Positions 45,111 to 57,999 of a stretch of 64,000 nt of DNA are shown one piece after another. A model generated the notes under the pieces. The model saw only the letters and a list, made by a program, of their open reading frames with translations. It was not told the origin of the DNA and searched no databases. Source of the DNA: Amoebidium appalachense (Eukaryota; Ichthyosporea); assembly GCA_963693365.1 (NCBI GenBank), contig CAVNZM010000010.1, positions 5,456,001 to 5,520,000 on the forward strand, given 5' to 3'. The position numbers were made by a program, and so were the translations under genes. The stretch's first letter is position 1. Each line of letters starts with the position of its first letter.

Positions 45111-45434
45111 ATAACAGTCAAACTCGAGTGTGGATATCTTTGAACACGAGTAGGAGGTTTCCTCTTTGTCGAAGTACTGTTTGTTGTTTTTTTGACAAAT
45201 AGTATGTTAAGATAGTCGCAGAAGTTCTTTCTTTTTAGAATTTTTTTATTGCGGACTGCGGCTCAGAGGAGCTGTCAATGTTAGGCACCTCATAGAATTA
45301 TGGTCGGATCATTTTTCGAAGCTTGGTGAACATGAATTATTGGCGGCAACTGATCTGAGTGCGAGGTGATGGCGCTTCAAGCTGAGATTGGTCAGGGCCG
45401 GAATCGGATCCCTGACAGGTGCATTGTGGGTCGA

Positions 45435-45590
45435 AAGACCGTAGGGCTACCTTTCGTAAAAACGGTTTTTTGCAGTTTCCTTATATGGCTAATCGGATCG
45501 AACCGGATTCGATCTGGACCAATCATAAATACCCCTTGGCAGAGTTTCTCGTTACGACACCGTAGGGCTACCTTTCCGTAAACCCAGTGC
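45435..45590 (+). repeat. Direct repeat upstream of JMJD8
   Basis: ACCGTAGGGCTACCTTTC occurs at about 45438 and 45560, 122 bp apart, each followed by CGTAAA. The first lies in a frame ending before JMJD8; the second about 110 bp before its ATG. Confidence 0.75.
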
Positions 45591-45674
45591 AAGCTTGTGC
45601 CACTTGTGTTTTCAAGGTTTTGTAAAATTTCTGTTTCTAGGCAAGCGCTTGTTTGAAAAAGCGTAGCAGGCAAC

Positions 45675-45935
45675 ATGGACAAGTATACACCTCGTTTTCT
45701 GCTTTATTTTCTCCTAGCTTGTGCTGTTCATGCGCATGCAGAGGTAGATAATTCGGATTCCGCTGGCACATGTGCCAGTGGGGTTGGGGAGGAGGGAGGA
45801 TTGTGCGCAAGCCCAACGTCTGAGGGATCGGTGGTGGGTGATCTGACGAGAGAGTGGCGGACTGATGAATATGAACCGGCATTGTGGAGCGACAAATGCA
45901 ACGTGAGTGTTGGATTTTGTGCGTGTGTGCACGCA

Positions 45936-45989
<54 letters not shown>

Positions 45990-46905
45990 TGTGTGTGTGC
46001 GTGTGCGTGTGCGTGCGTGTGCGTGCGCGTGTGTGTGTGTTCGTGTGCGCGCGCGTGTGTGTGGTGTGTGTTCATGTATGCATCAGTGCGTGCGTGCGTG
46101 CGTGTGCATGTGTGTGTGTGTGTGTCTGTGTGCGTGCGTGTGCGTGTGCGTGTGACTGTGTTCTGTGCGCAGTCCCCTGTTGGCTGTTGCCAGCCCCTCT
46201 CCTTCCAACTCCCCATATGTTTCTCCTTCACGCACCCAAGCACACCCATGCACCTGTTCTGTCCGCTTCCCCTGTTATACTCCATCCTCCAAACCCAATC
46301 CCTTCTGCCCCTCCCTTCTATACTGGCAAAGCCCCCCCTCTTTTTCGTCTCTTCGCCAACCTTCTTGCCATTAATCCCCCCCCTCCCCCCAGCCCTCCTG
46401 ACGTAACGCACTTCCCTCGCATTCTAAGCCTTCTCTGGATCTAACTGTCTCTTTAAATTCCTTCACCGACGTGTTCCCCCGTTTCCTCTGTGTTTGGTGT
46501 ATTTGCGGGTGTGCATGCGTTTTTTCTGTTGGACAATGGAACTGAGGTCCAGTAAAACCATGCATGTGCAATCCCACGTGGCTTTGCCTGGTCGATGGGT
46601 ATGCCTTGTGTTGGATTTAGAGAACACGCAGTCTGAGCCTGTTTCAATTCTAATTTTGTGACCATCAACTTCTCGGATCTAGCTTACTGGATAAATAGCT
46701 TGGGATCTTGGTGGGAGGCAGTGCACGCAGGAAGCCTGAGGAAACTAGGTGGGCGGGGATATAGAGGAAGCTAAGTGGGGAAGGCACGTGTGGGGGCAGT
46801 GTGTGTTTGTTAATTTCTTTCTTTCTTTCTTTCTTTTTTTTTGGGGGGTGGGGTATGTGTGTGTGTGGGGGGGGGGGGGGGGGGGAAGGATATTTTGGGA
46901 TAGAA

Positions 46906-46971
<66 letters not shown>

Positions 46972-48440
46972 GTGCGCCTGTGTGCGTGTGTTTGTGTGTG
47001 TGTGTGTGTTTGTGTGTGTGTTTGTGTGTGTGTTTGTGGGTTGGTGTATCTGACGGGGGAGGAGGAAGAGGGGGGGGGGGATTCTATGGCGATGAAAGAG
47101 CTTTAGGTGGTTGAGCACGTGACGGGGAGGGTTGGGAGGGTAACGAGAGGGGGGGAGAAAGGGGATCTGTTGATATCGTGGCTGTCTTGTTTGCTGCTGC
47201 TCTTTTTTTCCTTGTTTGTTTTTCTGTGCTTTTTATTTTCAGTGCCTCTACCTAATGGATTTCCCTTTTCTTGCCCAACCAGATCCCTAAGGAAGGACCC
47301 ATTTCACCCGAAGAATTTGAAGGGAAATATGTCCGTCCAGAAAAGGCAGTCATTCTCACGGGAATAACCGACAACAGTCGCTTCATTGATATGACCCGCA
47401 GGCCAAAACTGCTCGAATCTTATGGGGGGCATGAGGTTATCTTGAGCTCGGCAAATGCTTTTTCGTATGTCACCCTATACACTCCGCTTTGGCTTGTTGG
47501 TGTGTCTGATGTGTCCATAGGAGGCTTACCAGGGGCGCCTTGAGGATTAAGGGAGACAGATGTACTGGGGGGGAGGGGGGGGGGGAGGGGGAGAGAGAGA
47601 GAGAGAGGAGGAGGAGGGGAGGGGGGAGGGGGGGGGAAGAGAGAGAGAGAGAGAGGAGGAGGAGGGGGAGGGGAGAGGGGGGAAGAAGGGGGGAGGGGGG
47701 GGGGGGGGGTGGGGGGAGGGGGGGGGGGGGGGGGGAGACGGGTAGATAGGTACGGTGTGTTTGAGGTAAGTGGATGGTAAAAAGATTTTTTTTTTCTTTT
47801 TTCTTTTTGTGTGTGCGCGTGTGTGCGTTGGGGGGGAGGGGGAGGGGGGGGGGGGGGGGGGGGGAGCGAGAAGAGGACATTCAAGCATGTCACGCAATGA
47901 CTGTACGTGTATGTTCCCACTCTTCCTCTGTCCTTTTCATTTTCTTTTTCTTTCTTCCTTTCCTTTTTTTTTTGGGGGGGGGGGGGGGGATTAGCTTTCT
48001 TTGTGTGTGTGTGTGTGTACGGGCTGTTGAGTGTTTGAGGGGGAAGAGGGGGGGGGGGGGCAAGTGATGGACATGCTACATCCAGCAGATATGCTCTTCT
48101 GCAGGTCGTTGTAGTTGACGAAACTTGCGGTTTGAAGTAGTGGTATGATCTTGAAAGTTCGTAAATCCAATTATAAATTTCCTATATATCGTCTCTCTTG
48201 GCTCAATCACTATCGAATTTTTGGCCTCTGTTCCTTAGCACATGATTGCTTCCGTAACTCACTGCACGCACATCTATTTATAGCTGACCAGTACTGTGTG
48301 CAGGTACACAAAGGCACGGTCGACGCTGCAAGAGTATATCCTGCACATGATGGCCCCACAGACACTCGACACATCTGCTGACAAAACGTTCTACCAGGTA
48401 CTATCTATCAATCCTCCCCACCCCCTCTCCCTCCCAACAC

Positions 48441-48526
<86 letters not shown>

Positions 48527-48621
48527 TGCAGAACCCCCCTGAAGGTGGGATCTATTTAAGTGTAACCTGACTGCCAGTTATTTTGGTTTCTGTATCGTGT
48601 TTTTGTGTTGTCTCTGGACAT

Positions 48622-48679
<58 letters not shown>

Positions 48680-48777
48680 ACACGCACACGCACACGCACA
48701 CGCACACGCACACGCACACGCACACACGCACACACACACACACACGCACACACACACACACAACATACATACACACA

Positions 48778-48817
<40 letters not shown>

Positions 48818-48830
48818 TACACACAACACA

Positions 48831-48875
<45 letters not shown>

Positions 48876-49521
48876 CACACACACACACGCGCGCGCGCGT
48901 TATATGCACAGCTGTCACTCAGTCGCTGATACAGATCAGTTCATGCAAAAACAACAGATATTAGTGTGATAATTTGTGACAAGGGAAATGAGGGGAGGAA
49001 GCCTTATCCCGCTTGCTGCTACCAATAGAAACGTACGCTTGCCTTGGAAGATTTTTTTTCGTGTGTGCTTATGGGAATGTGAGTACTTTCGGGGGTGTTT
49101 TTTCCTTCATTTCTCTTATACCCTTGCGTGCATGTGTAATCATGCTTGCTTTGGCCGATGTACAATAAACACCAGCCACGAACACATAGCTATTATTCAT
49201 ATTACCATCGAACGCCCGTTTGTGATTGGCTCATGGTGACCCTTGCTCAGTTTGGCGACAACTATCTACCCGGCTGGCCCGAGTTTCTCAAGAACTACGT
49301 ACGACCTCCTTACCTGGACTCGGAAAGTAGGTGTCAACTAGTGAATGTGTGTGTTGGCTGGTGTGTGTTTGTGTAATGTGGTGGTTGGGGCGGAAGGAGG
49401 GGAGGGGAGGGGGAGAGGGTGGAGGGGGGGGGGGGGGGGGGGGCAAAGGTTATGTCTTTGCCAAAGAGAGATCGATTGGGCTCACATCTTCGCCTCCTCT
49501 CCACATACACACACGCGCGCG

Positions 49522-49567
<46 letters not shown>

Positions 49568-49698
49568 TGTACACATACATGTACATGATATCTTGCATAC
49601 ACAAGTCGTCACATCGGTGCATCCACAATCCTACAGACAGACACACTTGCACTCTGCTGCACAACACGCACACAAACACACACGCACACACGCGCGCG

Positions 49699-49787
<89 letters not shown>

Positions 49788-49918
49788 CCAAGGGTAGTCT
49801 GAGCTTTGGCATGGGTGGCTCAGGCAGTGGGGTGCCATACCACCGCCACGGGCCGGTCTTTGCTGAAGTACTACACGGTCACAAGGTTATTCATACTCCC
49901 CCCCCCTCCCCCCCCCCC

Positions 49919-49949
<31 letters not shown>

Positions 49950-50917
49950 ACACACACACCCTTCTCCCCCCACCTTCCCCCTCATCCCCCCACTCTACCT
50001 TTTGAGGATGGGTTCCACTTATGGTGTGTACCACGTGTAGCTGATGCCTCTTTTTGTGTGTGGTTATTGTTTTTATTTTGGTTTTAGGGCGTCTTTTCTT
50101 CAATGGTTACCAGACTCCAATGCATACAGCCATGCACTCCTTCTTCCGTTCCCCCTCCACACGTCCCTTTCCCCCTCTTCCCCCCCCCTTCCCCGCACAC
50201 ACACACACACGCGCGCGCGCGTGAAAGTATTAATATGGCTGTACCCATCGTTATCTCCACTTTTCGTTAGCCATATTCGGCTATACGTCACACCATTAGC
50301 CACATATCATGCATCGCTAATACCGCCCACATGCCACAGCGTTGGTACCTTCTACCAGCCAGCCATCCCCGGCCACACTACCACCCCAACGAGACCTCTC
50401 TCAAGTGGACGCTAGAGATCTACCCAACACTTCCCGTGTCAGAGCTCCCCCAGGAGTGTGGTATGTTTGCACTCATTGCACACACACACACACCCTCCCC
50501 CCTCCTCTCTCCCCCCCCTCCCCACACACACATCTCTCTCTTTTTCCCCTCCTCCCCCCCCTCCCCCCTCCCCTCCTCCCCTCCCTCCCCCGCCTCCCTC
50601 CCCCTGCAGTCCCTTTGTTCAGTGCACCTGCATGCACACACGCCACGTGCATGTGCAGGCATACATATGCATGATTGAGCACCCATGCTCACATACCCAT
50701 CTTACCGCATGTGTGTGTGTTGGTGTGTGTGGGGGGGAAAGGAGGGAGGGGGGAGGGGGGGGGGGGGGGAGAGAAGAGGCACTGGTGGGAGAGGGCGGGA
50801 GGGGAGGGGGGGGGGGGGGACTGGGCAGGAAGGGGAGGAGAGGTTGCGGGGACTGAGGTAATTACTCCAACTTCCCCCCTTCCCCTCTCTCCCCTCCCCC
50901 CAACCACACACACACAA

Positions 50918-51011
<94 letters not shown>

Positions 51012-51110
51012 GCAGTGTGTGGGCCCGGGGAGGTGATCTACATACCTGACCAGTGGTGGCATGGGACCCTCAATATTGGCGAGAGTGTTTTCATTTCTAC
51101 CTTCGTTTAA
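45675..51110 (+). CDS. JMJD8: JMJD8 homologue: ER-lumenal JmjC-fold protein, complete, seven exons
   Basis: Exons 45675-45902, 47283-47464, 48304-48397, 49251-49326, 49788-49885, 50340-50460 and 51016-51110 total 894 nt, 297 residues, all phases agreeing. It starts [20 protein letters not shown], a signal peptide, fitting the ER-lumenal place of animal JMJD8. Diagnostic JMJD8 stretches follow: [95 protein letters not shown] and [23 protein letters not shown] at the end. At the usual iron-binding HxD/E position it has HRH, as JMJD8 of animals has HWH; whether metal is bound or hydroxylation occurs is open. Introns carry (GT)n, (CA)n and G tracts; exons 5 and 7 directly follow (CA)n. Confidence 0.95.
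45934..46160. repeat. (GT)n microsatellite in JMJD8 intron 1
   Basis: About 50 bp of pure (GT)n followed by GCGTGTGT variants to 46157. Another (GT)n is at 46905-46970 in the same intron. Confidence 0.96.
47565..47745. repeat. Purine tract: poly-G with (GA)n blocks in JMJD8 intron 2
   Basis: GGGGGAG runs alternate with two (GA)n blocks, about 47591-47607 and 47638-47654, that sit in near-identical contexts (GAGAGAGAGAGGAGGAGGAG), so the unit was duplicated. Confidence 0.93.
48442..48900. repeat. (CA)n complex in JMJD8 intron 3
   Basis: (CA)n at 48443-48523 and a variant array at 48624-48900 with (CGCACA)n, CATACATACA and GCGCGC blocks. Confidence 0.96.
49680..49787. repeat. (CA)n microsatellite ending in the exon 5 acceptor of JMJD8
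   Basis: About 85 bp of (CA)n runs directly into CACACAG|CC at 49787, with no pyrimidine tract. Confidence 0.96.
49999..50040 (+). repeat. Short interspersed repeat, truncated copy (JMJD8 intron 5)
   Basis: TTTTGAGGATGGGTTCCACT and TATGGTGTGTACCACGTGT match the start of the copy at 9284; the rest has diverged. Confidence 0.4.
50914..51010. repeat. (CA)n microsatellite next to the exon 7 acceptor of JMJD8
   Basis: About 93 bp of (CA)n end 5 bp before the CTGCAG acceptor at 51015. Confidence 0.96.
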
Positions 51111-54100
51111 CGAAAAAACTATTATCCTGGCATGTGATAGAGATATTAACTGAGAGAGGGTACGTAACTGAAAGAGAAAAGATCGTGAAAAGATAATTCT
51201 GTAGTGGTATTTTGTGATATAGGCTTTCCGAATGTTCATTAGCCCTGTATACATGCAGGCTCTCCGTGTTAATATTAATTATTTTTGGCCCTTGAAAAAC
51301 CGATTGTACCTGACTAATAGTTTTGTAATCCCGAGTTTTTTCCGCGGCTACTAGTTACTTTAGTCAATGTGGTATAGCTATCTTCAATTTTTGACGTCAT
51401 AGTAAGTAGGAACCTAAGTAGGAATCAACTCATCACAATAACATCTGGATCACTGTTGCCGCAGCATGTATATGCTGCACGATGAGCGTTTTCGTAACAC
51501 ATTAATAACCATAGTAATTTTTCTTGTAAGTATACTGAAGCATGCACAGACACAAATATTACATTGAAAATCGCCGGGGTGGCAGTAACTGCAGCTGCAA
51601 CGACGGGGGTACAAAACTCATGCATATGCCATCACGGAGCCAGCCTTGAAATTTTTGGCTTAGGAATAAAAGGTCTCAAAGACTCGCGAATTAGGCCATG
51701 GGAAGTCACTGTTTCGTCTGTATACGGTTATTCCTACTTTTTTTTTTAGTGATTACGGATTGGTCTTTAAATTTACGGATAATGATTAAGACCTTGGGGC
51801 CGATACGAAACGATACCGCCCACCAAAAGTAAGCTGGCTAGAAGTACGGGTCACAAAGGAGGAAAATAATTTTTTTAAAAGAAGCAGAAGAAGCAGAGGA
51901 ATAATAATGCTTTGTATCGTTATAAATACAGTACTAGTGCCTGTGTGTTCGAGGGTATTATTCCAACTGTTGGCGAAGGTACCTCAGGTTGGCATGAAAT
52001 GCAGAACGGGTGATATCAGATAAGTTCACAGATTGTACAAACAGACCCCACCCCCCCCCCCCCCCCCCTCCCCCCCCCCACCCCCCCCACCCCCCCCCCC
52101 CCTCTCTCTCTCTCTCTCACTCTCTCTCTCTCCGCCCTATTAGTTAAACCCACCCACCCACCCAGCCCGAGCCCACCCACCCGCCACCACTGGGCCACCA
52201 CGTGCACCACCGCCACTACCACCATGGTGGTCTGGTGGTCGAGGTCTCGGCGCAACGTTTGTTACAGGCGTGAACAGCCGGAGATGATGGCGATCTTTCA
52301 AGATCTAGAGATCTAGATTGCGCTGAGGAGGACGATTGGTGTTTAAAACTAAAAATCTATCTCATACCGATCTGATTGGCTACTTGGTATCGCATCTAAC
52401 CAGTCAAATCGACTCTTGATTCTTGAACTGCCACGGTGTCACCGTGAACCGCTTCCTCTCAGTCTCAGAACAGTGCTTTTCTCACACAAGTACGCCGAAA
52501 CCAGCAAAACTCAATTATCGTTTTTAGGGTCTCATTGTGATAACTTTTCCCTCTTTCAGCCGAAGCCGGTGCACAGCGGCTACTGCTTTCAAAATATTCG
52601 ATTTCTTCTGCCCTTCTCTGTGGCACCACACAAACAGAAGAAGTTACGTATCGTGTTTCATTCAACAGTGGCTGTTGGGGATCTTTGGCGGACTTGCACA
52701 AACACATGATAAGGAAAAAAACGGTAGAGGCGTCAGCAGGGGAAAATATCACAACTCAAACACCCTGTGTGTGTGTGATTGTGTTCTTGCGGTAACCCTC
52801 GCTTGTCCGGCGAGCAAAATAGAAATTAGGGGTTCACTCACGCTCGGAACAACAATAACACGGCCACATGTGACGGCATCCATATGACTCATTTCTTTTT
52901 CCTTCATTGTTTCTCTCTGTGTGTCCTGCAATTACTCGGTGGTGGGAAAATGCTTTCTTCTGTCTGTTCGCCTCTGTTTATGAGACACCGGACACACACA
53001 TTTCTTGTAGCAGCATTGCAGGCAGAGGGTGTACATAAGGTAAAAGAATAACTAATATATAATCGTAGTGTGTATGCTCGTGACGTTTTTCCTTTAGTGT
53101 AAGCAACCGCAATGATTTTCATGTTTACATATTAATTAGCGTAGGGCAATATCCGTAGGAGGTTTATTAGTGCCTCAAATTCATAATTCAATGCATATAT
53201 GATACTCAACTTGGGCTGACAAAGTCAACTGACGAGGCAAAAGAACGAACATCGATATCGCGACGCGAAGAGGTAAGCGCACATATTTGAGTGGTAGTAA
53301 GCTACTCGTATTCACTGCAAAGATGCCTGAAGTGTTGTTTAACGGAATAAGAAAAAGAAAAGAAAAAAAAAAAAGAAAGAAAAAAAAGGTGTGGGGGGGG
53401 GGGGGGGGGGGGAAGTGTTACACCCTTACATACACTTCTGCGGTCTTTTTCAGTGCTTACCGAGGGGAACATTTAATACATACAGCTCCTGGATTCATGC
53501 AATAGGCTTATTACAGATTCCTCCCCAAACTATTCCATTTTGCATGCATGTACATGCTTCTCATCTGCATTTAGAGACAAAAGTACCCCATGTGTCTGCC
53601 TCGGGTGTATGTGTCTACTGTATGTGGTTTGTGTTGCGGGCAGGGGAGTGAGAGGGTGAGGGGAAAGGCGGACGGGAAAGAGGGGAAGGGGCAAAGGGCG
53701 GAGAATTCGGGGGGGGGGGGGGGGTCGCGGGGGAGAAGGGGGGGCGGGGGGCCTCTTACAGAAAACAATGATAAATAAAATATGAGGTACAGTGTTTTGG
53801 GAATGAGAACGCATTTATTTCCAAGTAGAGGTGAGACTTTGACCGTCCCCACGTACAATCTTACGGACCCAAGCCGTGGGAGAAAGGGGGGCCCAGGGGC
53901 GGGGGGAGGGGGGGGGGGGGGGGGGTGCCGGGGAGGCGGGGGAGGGGGGGGGGGAGGGGGGGGGTTAAGGTCGAGGGAAGGGGATACGGTATTGTGCATC
54001 TTGGACGGCAAGGGAGGGGGGGGGGGGGGGGAGGGGGGGGGAGGGGGGGGGGGGATGGGGCAGTGTGTAAAACTGTATGTGCCGGTGTGTGTGTGTAGCG

Positions 54101-54160
54101 CAAATTCTACTAAACCCCCCACCCCTACCCGCACCCCCAACCCCCACCCTCCACCCTCCA
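51111..54160. other. Intergenic region between JMJD8 and the aspartic protease, no recognised gene
   Basis: Mostly unique sequence from 51111 to 53380 with several short frames (for example minus 52465-52752) that match nothing I know. C-rich and (CT)n tracts lie at 52046-52131, an A/G tract at 53345-53412 and G tracts at 53708-53750 and 53885-54055. The CCAAT-type string GATTGG recurs. Confidence 0.55.
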
Positions 54161-54286
54161 CTTTTCTATACTAATGTTTTAAAAAAGTAAGTTAAATGAA
54201 TACTTTTCTATACTAATGTTTTAAAAAGGTAAGTTAAATGAATACTTTTCTATACTAATGTTTTAAAAAAGTAAGTTAAATGAATA
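54161..54286. repeat. Three tandem copies of a 42-bp AT-rich unit
   Basis: Units start at 54161, 54203 and 54245, differing at one position (AAAAAGGTAAG versus AAAAAAGTAAG). Each contains CTATACTAATG, like a branch-point sequence, and AAGTAAGTTAA, like a 5' splice site. It lies about 240 bp before the aspartic protease start. Confidence 0.95.
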
Positions 54287-54522
54287 CTCAACCCAACCTT
54301 CACGGTCCACCCCGGGGGCCCCCCCAAACCCCCTCCTCTTTAACCTTTTCAAACTAATCTTTTTCATGCCCTCTCCCTTCCTCCCTCCCTCCCTCCCTCC
54401 CTCTCACTTCTTTTCCCTCTGCCCCCCCCCTCCCCCCCCCCCCCCCCCCCCCCCCCCCGCCCCCCGACAGCTCAAAACAGATCAAAGATATACAGAAATA
54501 CGGAGTAAGTGCAAAAGCGACT

Positions 54523-54996
54523 ATGGGGGTCCTTCACCAACATATTGGTGTGCAAGTGTTGTGGTTCATGCTGCTGATTGGTGGAGCCATCGGCCAATCA
54601 AACTCTCGGATAGGGCTGATTGACCTGCCGCTCCATAAAAGGCAAGTATTGTCGCCACACCATTGGCCCTCAATCAGCACCCACAATGGCCGGCGTGCAG
54701 CCCAGTTCACGCCATTTGAGCATGACCTTACTAGTGGGCTGACTGCCTCAAAATCTGTTGCATCTTATGTGGCGCAGGTAAGATACTCACCCCCTTAGAA
54801 TTTTTCTGGGGAAGGGGAGGGTTGGGAAGCGCCCCTGGGGGAGAGGGAGAGGGAAGGGGGAGGGAGGCGGGGAGGGGGGCGGGAAAGGGAGTGAGGGAGG
54901 TTGGGGGGGGGAGATATTCCCGTGAGGGATCACGGGGACCACAGGTGGGGAGCAGAAGTGGAGGCTTTGGTAGACTCATGATGTGTGTGCATCTGT

Positions 54997-55034
<38 letters not shown>

Positions 55035-55220
55035 AATGTGCGTATATTGTGTGTGTGTGCCAGTGTGCACGTACGGGCGGGCACCACGCGGGTTTTCCCA
55101 TGCCATTTCGTGTGCATGTGAGCATACTAGGGGGATGTAGAGTAGAGTTACAGTGTTTGCGGGTTTAGACCGCACGGGGAGGGGGGGGGGGGGAGGGGGG
55201 GGGGAGAGGGGGGAGTAGGG

Positions 55221-55261
<41 letters not shown>

Positions 55262-56074
55262 GGGGGGGGGGGGATGAGGTGAAAAAGGTGGAGAGAGGTT
55301 TCGAGCCATTCCTGATCCCTCACCGCTATTTTAAACCTTCAGATCGAGGTTGGTGAAGGCACCTATGACGTTATAGTGGATACCGGGTCTGCCGATTTGC
55401 TATTGGTCGGCCATGGATGCCAGGCCTACGGCAAAAGCCCAAATATGGACATCGGCACTGGCTCCCCGTCCGGCGTCTGTACCCTTAACGCACAGACATA
55501 TCCAAATACGGGCACGAATACCGGAATTTCCGCAATCAGCCTATATGGCGGCCCGAAAACCCGTGTTTTTGCCAACTATACCATATATGTCGATTCGGTT
55601 TCCATATCGGGTAAGCATAGGGCACAGGTCTACATGGGAAGCATATTTGCACAGACGGAGGGTATTTGGGGCCGACGAAATTCCACTGTGGCGGGGCTTT
55701 TGGGATTAGGGTATCGAGATCTCTCTGCAATCTACAAAGCAGCCTATCCTGCTGGATTACCTTATTTGGACACGTTGGTCGATTCAGGGATGATCGGCAA
55801 TGCATTTTCAATGTGCTTTAACGCTGGTGGTGATGGGGGTCGGTTGGTTTTGGGGGGAAATTCCCCCCGAAATTTGGCACTACAGTATACACCCATGCAG
55901 GCAAGCAGCTATTATGCTGTGGCATTGCTGCATGTGAAATTTGGGTCGGCAACGATGGATCCCCCTCAAGGTATCCAACACCCCCCTCATCCTTCCTGGG
56001 TGCAGTCTCCCCTCCTGATTCGATAACCCGTTGTTTTCTCATCCTGTTGCCCCCACAAAAACTTCTCAACTCGA

Positions 56075-56113
<39 letters not shown>

Positions 56114-56184
56114 TTCGTTGAAACTGACCCCGCTCCAGTGTTCTCCGATCCAATATCCGTGTGGATGGTGCCTGTCTGTATCAG

Positions 56185-56218
<34 letters not shown>

Positions 56219-56955
56219 GGGGATTCGTAGGAATGGTAATAGTGAATAATCCGTGCTCATCCCCCCCCCCCCCCCCCCCCCCCCCCCCGCCTCCACCCCT
56301 CGCTGTCCTCTTTCCACGGCACAACATCCATTCAGCCAGAAAGCCTCTCCTCCGTATCTCGAACATCCCTTCTCTCCCCCCCAACCCCCCAAGCCCCCCA
56401 CCACCACCTCCTCCTCCAATCCCATCCCCCCCCCCCCCCCCCCACCATTTTATGCTTTCTCCTTCTCTTTATATCACATTCCGAGTCAATAGATAAGGCT
56501 TCTTTCCCTCCTCACCACCACCCGCCCACCTATCCACCCACTTCCTTTTTTTCCCCAGCCCACCTGTCTTCTCCTGAACAAAACCACCTCACTTTAGTTT
56601 ATCTACTTCCTGACTTACGCACGAAGAACGAATTTCCTTTCCCCGTCCCCCCCCCCCCTCCTTCCCCCATCACCGCATCTTGCACCCTCGTGACCATCCT
56701 TGTCACATGCCTGATCGTGTCTCCATATCCGCAGGGGGGGGGGAGGGGGAGGGGGGGGGGGGGGGGGCAGTGCATCGATTGACCATTAGTTCTTTTTGGC
56801 AGGTGGAGTAACGATCGTGGATAGCGGAAACACACTGCTGTCTGTCAGCCCTGCAATGCTTTTAAGCCTCAAAACGGAGATGTGTGCTCTGGCTGGCAAC
56901 GACCCATCATGTGTGCCTGAGGGGAATGTGATGGTGGCCGTGATGGAGGAGGACG

Positions 56956-57002
<47 letters not shown>

Positions 57003-57065
57003 TGTGTGTGTGTGGTTGGATCTTTCTTTTGGTTCTTTCCTCCCTTTTTTTTTTTTTTTTTTTGT

Positions 57066-57099
<34 letters not shown>

Positions 57100-57881
57100 G
57101 GGGGATGGGCAGGTGCGTGTGCTGGTAGATGGGTGGACGGTTGGCTTATGTGTGCCCAGACACACACACTTTGTGTCCTTGCGTGTGTGCCCACACTGAA
57201 GAGTAATGCAATGAGACTAATGTGGGGGCAGGTAAGACAGTTGGTGAACAAAGAGAATGGCAAATTCGAAACAAGAGGATCGACATCGCATTTTTTTTGT
57301 GAAGGGGGAGGGGGGGGGGGGGGGGGGGAGAGAGAGAGAGGGGGGGGGGGGGGGAGATGGCCTAAATGATTGTATCTTTTCGTGTCATAATATGTATGAT
57401 CTGCTACATGCCGAGTGATATAACAATAACATGCTCGGAAACTGTATGCTGCTAACCTATTTACCCTCTTCAGGTCGGCAAGTTTCCACCAATAATCATC
57501 GAGCTCGAGAGTGCAACAGTAGAAATACCCCCGCAAAACTATTGGCTGAAAATCAGCGACAACACATACCAGTTTGGCGTGGATGGGATCACCCCTGACA
57601 ACGACCAATCACCAAGCATCATTCTTGGGTCCGTTTTTCTCGCCGGCCAATGGTTGGTTTTCGATCGCGAAAATTCACGGATCGGATTGGCCGATTGCCC
57701 TGATTGCGATGCAGTGAATGTGGATGCATATATCCCACAAACGGTGACCCACTCTGGTGCATCACCCACCGCAACAGCCCAAACGCAGAACCCAACATCT
57801 GTAAAATCATTGGCTGGTTTCGTCCAATGGGATTGCATGCTCTTGCTGCTTCTGTTGTCAATATCCATTGGTTTCATGTAG
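54523..57881 (+). CDS. Pepsin-family aspartic protease with signal peptide and C-terminal anchor, four exons
   Basis: Exons 54523-54777, 55343-55970, 56803-56957 and 57474-57881 give 1,446 nt, 481 residues, all phases agreeing. The start MGVLHQHIGVQVLWFMLLIG is a signal peptide; a basic pro-segment (LHKRQVL, GRRAAQF) follows. The two catalytic motifs are VDTGSADLL (Asp about 98) and VDSGNTLLS (Asp about 301), with AGLLGLGYRDLS and ILGSVFLAGQWLVFDRENSRIGLA in their family places. After a Thr/Ser/Gln stretch the chain ends in about 18 hydrophobic residues, CMLLLLLLSISIGFM, with almost nothing after, typical of a GPI signal or tail anchor. It is thus probably a surface or endolysosomal protease like fungal yapsins or BACE. 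Exon 3's donor lies in a (GT)n repeat. A likely 5' UTR acceptor is at 54470. Confidence 0.94.
56958..57013. repeat. (GT)n microsatellite beginning at the exon 3 donor of the aspartic protease
   Basis: GAG|GTGTGTGT: the 5' splice site is the first unit of a repeat of about 55 bp, followed by a T-then-G composite at 57047-57098. Confidence 0.95.
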
Positions 57882-57968
57882 CTTGGTCACATAAAAGAGG
57901 ATGTGTTAGGAGCAATTTTGCGAATCAAAAGTAGGAGTGTTTGGTATAAAAACAGAAGGTGTGCGTGT

Positions 57969-57999
<31 letters not shown>

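Noticed and set aside
48556-48969. Frames of about 120 codons on both strands
   Set aside because: Interrupted (CA)n and (CGCACA)n array in JMJD8 intron 3.
54931-55040. (TGCC)n run as a possible CRISPR-like or structured array
   Set aside because: Simple tetranucleotide repeat of eight units without spacers; no CRISPR arrays exist in the window.
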